A stretch of DNA of 11,035 nt from Clostridia bacterium (GTDB taxonomy: Bacteria; Bacillota; Clostridia; Saccharofermentanales; Saccharofermentanaceae): assembly GCA_017881645.1 (NCBI GenBank), contig JADGQQ010000057.1:1-11035 (forward strand), in the 5' to 3' direction. A model generated the notes under the pieces. That model saw nothing but the letters and a program-made list of their open reading frames with translations. It was not told the origin of the DNA and made no database searches. Shown here one piece after another: positions 6,645 through 11,035 of the stretch. Numbering within the stretch: position 1 is the stretch's first letter; each line of letters opens with the position of its first letter. The position numbers were made by a program, and so were the translations under genes.

Positions 6645-7263
6645 CATCTGTCTCCAGTTCGTCCTCTTCCAGAACATCAAATGCGAGTTCTTCTAAGGGC
6701 AGCATATGCTGTTTTGATAGATTCGCGTAAGCTTCGGCATCGTCATTTTCCATCGAATCGATGATTGATTGGAGACGAAGCACTTCTTTTTTGAGTTCCC
6801 AGTTGATTTCACGAAGATGCATCATGTGAACTTTATTGGATTCTATCGTCGAAGAATACTGCGTAATTTCCTGTTCAAGATCATTCGTCTGTGTTTCTCT
6901 CTGACGAAGTTCATCCAGCGCATTTACCAGAGACAAAACGGTAACATTCATCAGAGACATGCCCGGACTGTTCTTCAATATCTGCCGTATCATCTGATCG
7001 GCTTTATCTGCAATTTCCTTAATGTATTTTTCCCCGCTTCGGTCCGGAGCCATCAGTCTGTATTGCATTCCGCCGATTGTAACCGGTACCCTGCACGGTA
7101 CTTCATTATCAGCAGTCTTGGGCTGCGGGATACTACGTCTCTGCAATTGCTGATACTGAGCCATTTTAGGAAAAGATGCGGAAGGAGTTCCGGCAGGCTC
7201 CGAGGGATCACTCTTTCTGGAGAATTTATGATATATGCTTCGATCTTTATCTGAAGTTGCCAT
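6637..7263 (-). CDS. ZapA-like cell division protein with extended tails
   Basis: ZapA proteins bind FtsZ and bundle its filaments at midcell. The core (about 57-120) matches the family: RVPVTIGGMQYRLMAPDRSG, then a YIKEIADKADQMIRQIL helix and the conserved SLMNVTVLSLVNALDELRQ helix. A long coiled-coil-like stretch follows (about 113-172). Unusually, a basic, Pro/Ser-rich extension of about 55 residues precedes the core, and an acidic tail (EELAFDVLEEDELETDDE) follows. The total is 208 residues against roughly 85-110 for a simple ZapA. The start at 7263 has AAAGGTGG about 6 bases upstream, and a perfect TATAAT (7287-7292) lies just before that. The first gene of zapA-U32-dut, it overlaps the U32 start by 8 bases. 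FtsZ binding is inferred from the family; the tails could mean a different partner. Confidence 0.8.
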   Translation of the reverse strand: MATSDKDRSIYHKFSRKSDPSEPAGTPSASFPKMAQYQQLQRRSIPQPKTADNEVPCRVPVTIGGMQYRLMAPDRSGEKYIKEIADKADQMIRQILKNSPGMSLMNVTVLSLVNALDELRQRETQTNDLEQEITQYSSTIESNKVHMMHLREINWELKKEVLRLQSIIDSMENDDAEAYANLSKQHMLPLEELAFDVLEEDELETDDE

Positions 7264-7286
7264 ACAACACCCACCTTTCCTGCATT

Positions 7287-7292
7287 ATTATA
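7287..7292 (-). promoter_or_regulatory. -10 box (TATAAT) of the zapA-U32-dut promoter
   Basis: A perfect TATAAT on the minus strand lies 24 bases before the zapA ATG and 33 bases beyond the pckG terminator U-run. The expected start would be near 7280, giving a leader under 20 bases that begins at the ribosome binding site. No good -35 is seen at 16-18 bases (ACTCAT or similar), so the promoter may be weak or depend on an activator. Confidence 0.5.
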
Positions 7293-7325
7293 CCGTACAA
7301 ATCTTACAAATGAGTTTCAATCTTA

Positions 7326-7362
7326 TAAAAATACAGGCTGCCTTCGAAAAGACAGCCTGTAT
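7326..7362 (-). terminator. Intrinsic terminator after pckG
   Basis: Minus-strand ATACAGGCTG (7362-7353) pairs perfectly with CAGCCTGTAT (7340-7331) around a 12-base loop, then TTTT follows at 7330-7327. It lies 25 bases past the pckG stop. On the plus strand the hairpin is followed by CCGTTTTT, so it may also stop antisense transcription. Confidence 0.88.
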
Positions 7363-7386
7363 CCGTTTTTAATGTTCGAAAATGAT

Positions 7387-9153
7387 TCAAAGAGCAGCAA
7401 AACGGGATTTGAGTGCATCCAGTTGTCTGCCCATTTCTTCGGGAAGTTTTTTAAATTCTGCAAAATGCTTTTCAATGCCGGCAATCTCTTCTGCCCATAC
7501 GTCTTTATCGATGACCAGAAGGTTCTCAATATCGGCTGTTGTAAAGCCGTCAAGACCTGTGAGATCAATGTCCTTAGCATAAGGAACATACCCGACAGGC
7601 GTTGTCCTTGCATCTACTTCATTGTTGCAGCGTTTGAGAATCCATTCGAGAACACGGAAGTTGTCGCCGTATCCGGGCCACATAAATTTGCCGTTCTCGT
7701 CAAGCTTAAACCAGTTCACATTGAAGATTAAGGGCTTCTTCTCAATGAGAGTTCCCATGTGCAGCCAATGTGCAAAATAGTCACCGGCATTGTAACCGAT
7801 GAAAGGCTTCATGGCCATCGGGTCACGACGGACTACGCCGACTTGTCCTGCAGCTGCAGCCGTTGTCTCTGAAGCCATCGTTGCGCCGACAAATACACCG
7901 TGATTCCAGTCAAATGACTGATAAACGAGCGGTGCTGTCTTGGCTCTTCTGCCGCCGAAAAGGATTGCAGAAATCGGTACGCCCTGCGGATCTTCCCACT
8001 CAGGGGAAATGCAAGGACACTGGGAAGCAGGCGTTGTAAATCGGCTGTTTGCATGAGCAGCATTCTTCTCATCATCAACACCCTTGTTCCAGTCTTTTCC
8101 GAGCCAGTCAATCATATGGTCAGGAGCCGGTACGCCCATGCCCTTCCACCATACGTTCTTATCATCAGTAAGAGCAACATTCGTGAAAATAGTATTGGAC
8201 TTTGTCGTAAGAAGTGCATTCGGGTTGGATTCCATGGATGTTCCGGGAGCAACGCCGAAGAAGCCGTTCTCAGGATTGATGGCATAGAGATGACCGTCCG
8301 GGAAAGGACGCATCCATGCAATATCGTCACCGACTGTATAGACTTTATATCCCTTTGCATACGCCGGAGGAATCAGCATGGCCAGATTCGTCTTGCCGCA
8401 AGCTGAAGGGAATGCACCTGTGATGTACTGTGTCTTCCCTGTTGCAACGGTCTCAATACCGAGAATCAGCATGTGCTCCGCCATCCAATCCTGTTCTTTC
8501 GCAAGAACGGAGGCAATACGAAGAGCAAAACACTTCTTTGCCAGGATAACATTGCCGCCGTAACCGGAGTTGATGGACCAGATTGTATAATCCTGAGGAA
8601 AGTGTGCAATGTAGCGATTTTCTGCATCTATATTTGCTTTGGCATGAAGACCCTTTACAAATTCAGCATCATCACCAAGCTGTTTCCATGCAATATCGCC
8701 CATACGGGTTACAATACGCATGTTGAGAACAACATAACGGCTGTCCGTCAGTTCAACGCCAACCTTTGAAAGCGGAGAACCTGCAGGTCCCATGATATAA
8801 GGAAGTACGTACATTGTACGGCCCTTCATACAGCCATCGAACAGAGGTGTGAGTTTTGCATACATTTCGGCTGGGTCCATCCAGTTATTGGTAGGGCCGG
8901 CCTCTTCTTTCGTTCTGGAACAGATAAACGTACGATCTTCGACACGGGCTACATCATTTGCAGCCGTACGGTGATAGAAGCAACCCGGAAGAAGTTCTTC
9001 GTTAAGCTTTGTCATCTCACCGGAAGTAACACATTCCTCCTCGAGTTTATGCTTCTCTTCAAGAGAACCATCAAGCCAAACAATATGATCAGGCTTTGTG
9101 AGCAGAGCCATCTTATCGACCCACTCTTTAACATACTTATTTGTAACTATCAT
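7387..9153 (-). CDS. pckG: Phosphoenolpyruvate carboxykinase, GTP-dependent type
   Basis: This cytoplasmic enzyme interconverts oxaloacetate + GTP and PEP + CO2 + GDP (EC 4.1.1.32). In gluconeogenic growth it makes PEP; in many fermenting anaerobes it runs towards oxaloacetate. The 588 residues match the GTP family in length and motifs. The P-loop is GAFPSACGKTNLA (246-258) with the reactive-loop Cys252. The metal-binding kinase-2 motif is VGDDIAW (274-280). The nucleotide-specific FFGVAPGTS (298-306) and NPNALLT follow. ISAILFGGRR (394-403) and the mobile lid ASETTAAAAG (427-436) are also present. The ATP-type enzyme has a different sequence and is about 530 residues. The start at 9153 follows AAAGGA about 9-10 bases upstream. 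It appears to be transcribed alone, with its own candidate promoter and terminator. All active-site landmarks I can check are intact. Flux direction cannot be read from the sequence. Confidence 0.97.
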   Translation of the reverse strand: MIVTNKYVKEWVDKMALLTKPDHIVWLDGSLEEKHKLEEECVTSGEMTKLNEELLPGCFYHRTAANDVARVEDRTFICSRTKEEAGPTNNWMDPAEMYAKLTPLFDGCMKGRTMYVLPYIMGPAGSPLSKVGVELTDSRYVVLNMRIVTRMGDIAWKQLGDDAEFVKGLHAKANIDAENRYIAHFPQDYTIWSINSGYGGNVILAKKCFALRIASVLAKEQDWMAEHMLILGIETVATGKTQYITGAFPSACGKTNLAMLIPPAYAKGYKVYTVGDDIAWMRPFPDGHLYAINPENGFFGVAPGTSMESNPNALLTTKSNTIFTNVALTDDKNVWWKGMGVPAPDHMIDWLGKDWNKGVDDEKNAAHANSRFTTPASQCPCISPEWEDPQGVPISAILFGGRRAKTAPLVYQSFDWNHGVFVGATMASETTAAAAGQVGVVRRDPMAMKPFIGYNAGDYFAHWLHMGTLIEKKPLIFNVNWFKLDENGKFMWPGYGDNFRVLEWILKRCNNEVDARTTPVGYVPYAKDIDLTGLDGFTTADIENLLVIDKDVWAEEIAGIEKHFAEFKKLPEEMGRQLDALKSRFAAL

Positions 9154-9368
9154 TTGCTACCATCCTTTCATAACTGCAATACTGAAAACGCAACACAATC
9201 ATAATACCATTACATTTTCTTTATGTGTAGATGTATTTTGAAAAAATTATATGGCAATATTGCAAGTTTCATTGTGCATTCTTATACAAAAGCGAATTTT
9301 TCGACTAAATACGAAAGTTAGATGTTGTGTTCATGCAAAATGAAAATCATTTGAGTGAATTTCGGCCA
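9154..9368. other. AT-rich intergenic region between ksgA and pckG
   Basis: This is the longest gap in the window, with no credible gene. It holds the pckG ribosome binding site and a candidate promoter at 9201-9229. There is a second bare TATAAT at 9246-9251 with no -35, beside a perfect 10-base palindrome GCAATATTGC (9254-9263). A small AT-rich inverted repeat, AAATGA-AAA-TCATTT (9338-9352), lies shortly after ksgA, without a U-run. No strong terminator for purL-ksgA is visible, so read-through into pckG is possible. Confidence 0.6.
9201..9229 (-). promoter_or_regulatory. Candidate pckG promoter with extended -10
   Basis: The minus strand has TACACA (9229-9224; four of six matches to TTGACA), a 17-base spacer, and TGG-TATTAT as an extended -10 (9209-9201; five of six matches). 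Transcription would start near 9194, giving a leader of about 40 bases with the ribosome binding site. Confidence 0.45.
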
Positions 9369-10205
9369 TCATTTTTGAATCAGTTCACGTGCAATTCGAA
9401 CATACTCATCCGGTATTAATTGCTCAGCTCTCGTGTTGCGGTCAATTTGCAGCTGTTCAAGGAGTTCCTCAACCTGCTTCTTGCCGTCGGGGAAAAGTCC
9501 GCTTGTGGAAAGCGAATTCAGGAGAGTTTTTCTTCTCTGCGAAAAAGCTGCGTTTACCAGCGGAAAGAGCGCGCTGGGAGCTGACTGCAGAACGCAGCTG
9601 TTTGTAAACCGAATCACAACCGACTGCGTGTGAGGCGCCGGATGAAATGATTTCGAGTCAAGTTCGAATAGTATCTCTTTGGTTCCGAAAAGACTCGACA
9701 TGATGGAAAGCGGTCCGTAATGTTTGCTGCCCGGATTGGAAAACACACGATCACATGCAGCCGCCTCAACCGTGAAAACCATTGTTCTAACATCATCCCA
9801 TTCACGAAACAGCTTCATCATAATAGGCGTCATTACATAGTACGGCAGATTGGAAACGACGATATCCGTTTTTCCGGATGCATCAAATATTGATTTTTTG
9901 GAAAGTTTCAGAAAATCCTGACAGATGATCTTAACATTCTGCCGATCCAGCAGCGTCTCCCGGAGAGCATCCAGAAGATGATTGTCAATTTCAACAGCAT
10001 TTACAAAACGCGCCTGCTCCGCCATTATTTCCGTCAGTGCCCCGAGACCGGATCCAATTTCAAGAACTGCATCATTCGATGTTATTCCTGCGGCCTGTAC
10101 AATGTCCCGGGCTGCTTCCTCATCTACCAGAAAATTCTGCCCCAGACTATGTGTCGGAAGAATGATATGCTTTTTAATGAGCTCAATACATCTCTTCTTA
10201 TCCAT
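9369..10205 (-). CDS. ksgA: KsgA (RsmA), 16S rRNA adenine-N6,N6 dimethyltransferase
   Basis: KsgA dimethylates A1518 and A1519 of 16S rRNA using S-adenosylmethionine, a late checkpoint in 30S assembly; its loss gives kasugamycin resistance. The 278-residue protein has the family opening (LGQNFLVDEEAARDIV, 21-36), the SAM-binding motif LEIGSGLGALT (48-58), the acidic ribose-binding VEID (71-74), D97 in CQDFLK, and the catalytic SNLPYY (118-123). The C-terminal domain has FHPAPHTQSVVIRF and FSQRRKTLLN. One conserved stretch differs: where most homologues read MVxxVQKEVAER, this has MVFTVEAAACDR (142-153), losing QKE. The ATG at 10205 shares its A with the purL TAA stop (TAATG), so initiation probably depends on coupling; only a weak AAGG lies about 11 bases upstream. 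It is almost certainly the true KsgA, as no better copy is in view. Confidence 0.95.
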   Translation of the reverse strand: MDKKRCIELIKKHIILPTHSLGQNFLVDEEAARDIVQAAGITSNDAVLEIGSGLGALTEIMAEQARFVNAVEIDNHLLDALRETLLDRQNVKIICQDFLKLSKKSIFDASGKTDIVVSNLPYYVMTPIMMKLFREWDDVRTMVFTVEAAACDRVFSNPGSKHYGPLSIMSSLFGTKEILFELDSKSFHPAPHTQSVVIRFTNSCVLQSAPSALFPLVNAAFSQRRKTLLNSLSTSGLFPDGKKQVEELLEQLQIDRNTRAEQLIPDEYVRIARELIQK

Positions 10206-11035
10206 TAGCTAAAATACCTTACGCCAGCTTCGAAAATACGCTGGTCTTTCATACCCGGAATATTTTTAGCAATTGATTCACCAACTCTTTCAGAGTGCCC
10301 CATTTTCCCGAAGATCCGGCCGTCAGGACTGACAATTCCTTCCACCGCCTGTACCGATCCATTCGGATTGAAAAAGGTATCCATAGTCGGTTCTCCCCTG
10401 TCATCGACATATTGTGTTACGATCTGGCCATTTTTATAGAGTTTAGAAGTAAGTTCATCGGAAGCATAGAAGCGTCCTTCACCATGAGATATTGGAATCT
10501 CGTAAAGTTCTCCGGATTTAGTAAGCGACAGCCAGGGTGATTCATTGGCTACTACTTTGGTCGTAACATATCCGGATTGGTGACGTCCGATGCGGTTAAA
10601 GGTAAGTGTTGGACCGTCCGGTTCCAGCGGCAGGATATCTCCGTAAGGAAGAAGTCCCAACTTAATGAGCGCTTGAAAACCATTGCATATTCCAAGCATA
10701 AGTCCGTCACGGTTGTGAAGCAAATCGCGCACAGCTGCCGTTATATAAGGATTTCGAAAAGCGGTTGCTATAAATTTGCCGGATCCTTCCGGCTCATCGC
10801 CGCCGGAAAACCCACCGGGAATCATGATCATATTAGCCAGTACAATTCGCCTGCTCATCTCAAAAAGGGACTCGGATATTTCTTTCGATGTGCGGTTGCG
10901 GATCACCATCACATCAACGATCGCACCTGCCTTAGTAAAAGCATCTGCTGAATCATATTCACAGTTTGTACCGGGGAAAACAGGAATGAATACTACGGGT
11001 TTCGCACCGAAGAATCCGCCGCCGAACGGTACAAA
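10205..11035 (-). CDS. purL: Single-chain FGAM synthase (PurL), C-terminal glutaminase domain; 5' end outside the window
   Basis: PurL converts formylglycinamide ribonucleotide, glutamine and ATP to FGAM in the fourth step of purine synthesis. Only the last 276 residues are visible, and the reading frame stays open to base 11035. They form the PurQ-like class I glutaminase domain, opening with KPVVFIPVFPGTNCEYDSAD. The oxyanion region is IPGGFSGGDE, the nucleophile is Cys117 of the fragment in GICNGFQALIKLGLLPYG, and the His184/Glu186 pair sits in SHGEGRFY. The sequence running in frame upstream (FVPFGGGFFGAKP) and the wording of these motifs match the fused clostridial/streptococcal single-chain enzymes of about 1250 residues rather than a free PurQ. 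A free PurQ starting near 11000 is less likely because no start codon or ribosome binding site precedes the domain. It overlaps ksgA by one base. Confidence 0.9.
   Translation of the reverse strand, partial: FVPFGGGFFGAKPVVFIPVFPGTNCEYDSADAFTKAGAIVDVMVIRNRTSKEISESLFEMSRRIVLANMIMIPGGFSGGDEPEGSGKFIATAFRNPYITAAVRDLLHNRDGLMLGICNGFQALIKLGLLPYGDILPLEPDGPTLTFNRIGRHQSGYVTTKVVANESPWLSLTKSGELYEIPISHGEGRFYASDELTSKLYKNGQIVTQYVDDRGEPTMDTFFNPNGSVQAVEGIVSPDGRIFGKMGHSERVGESIAKNIPGMKDQRIFEAGVRYFS

Noticed and set aside
7372..8769. Several plus-strand open frames opposite pckG
   Set aside because: They are antisense to an intact, strongly conserved enzyme and resemble no family I know.
9182..9195. Possible CcpA (cre) site near the pckG start of transcription
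   Set aside because: TGAAAACGCAACAC matches the first half of the consensus, but the second half misses several fixed positions.
9338..9352. AAATGA-AAA-TCATTT inverted repeat as a ksgA terminator
   Set aside because: The six-pair stem is mostly A-T, the loop is short and no U-run follows on the minus strand.

Overview
The window reads as a stretch of housekeeping chromosome from a Clostridia-like member of the Bacillota. Every credible gene lies on the minus strand, so transcription runs from the right edge (11035) to the left edge (1). The assignment rests on the single-chain PurL glutaminase domain of the clostridial/streptococcal type, strong GGAGG-type ribosome binding sites, a large DUF3656-style U32 protein next to a ZapA-like protein, and a CorA of the soluble-domain-first type. 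It is an inference; genus cannot be read from the sequence. A GTP-type PEP carboxykinase is found in only some Clostridia and may help narrow this.

Layout in transcription order: (A) 11035-9369, the 3' end of purL overlapping ksgA by one base (TAATG). (B) 9368-9154, a 215-base AT-rich gap with a candidate promoter, then pckG alone, ended by a clear intrinsic terminator at 7326-7362. (C) A perfect TATAAT at 7287-7292, then zapA-like, U32 protein and dut, packed with an overlap and a 13-base gap. (D) A 182-base gap holding an intrinsic-terminator hairpin nested in a longer helix, then corA, a membrane-anchored alpha/beta-hydrolase-like protein, uppP and the start of tsaD, separated by 16, 22 and 22 bases. 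No gap exceeds about 215 bases. No tRNA, rRNA, CRISPR array, IS element or phage gene is visible.

The genes do not form one pathway. They serve purine synthesis (purL), rRNA methylation (ksgA), the PEP/oxaloacetate node (pckG), division (zapA), RNA modification (probably the U32 protein), dUTP removal (dut), divalent-cation transport (corA), undecaprenyl-phosphate recycling for the wall (uppP) and tRNA t6A formation (tsaD).

I see no obvious new multi-gene system. The most interesting signals are: a hydrolase-fold protein that seems to have lost both its catalytic serine and histidine; a nested RNA structure with a U-run ahead of corA; and four enzymes or transporters with changes in signature motifs (CorA GQN, UppP PAVSRSGTV, KsgA lacking QKEVA, and the hydrolase).
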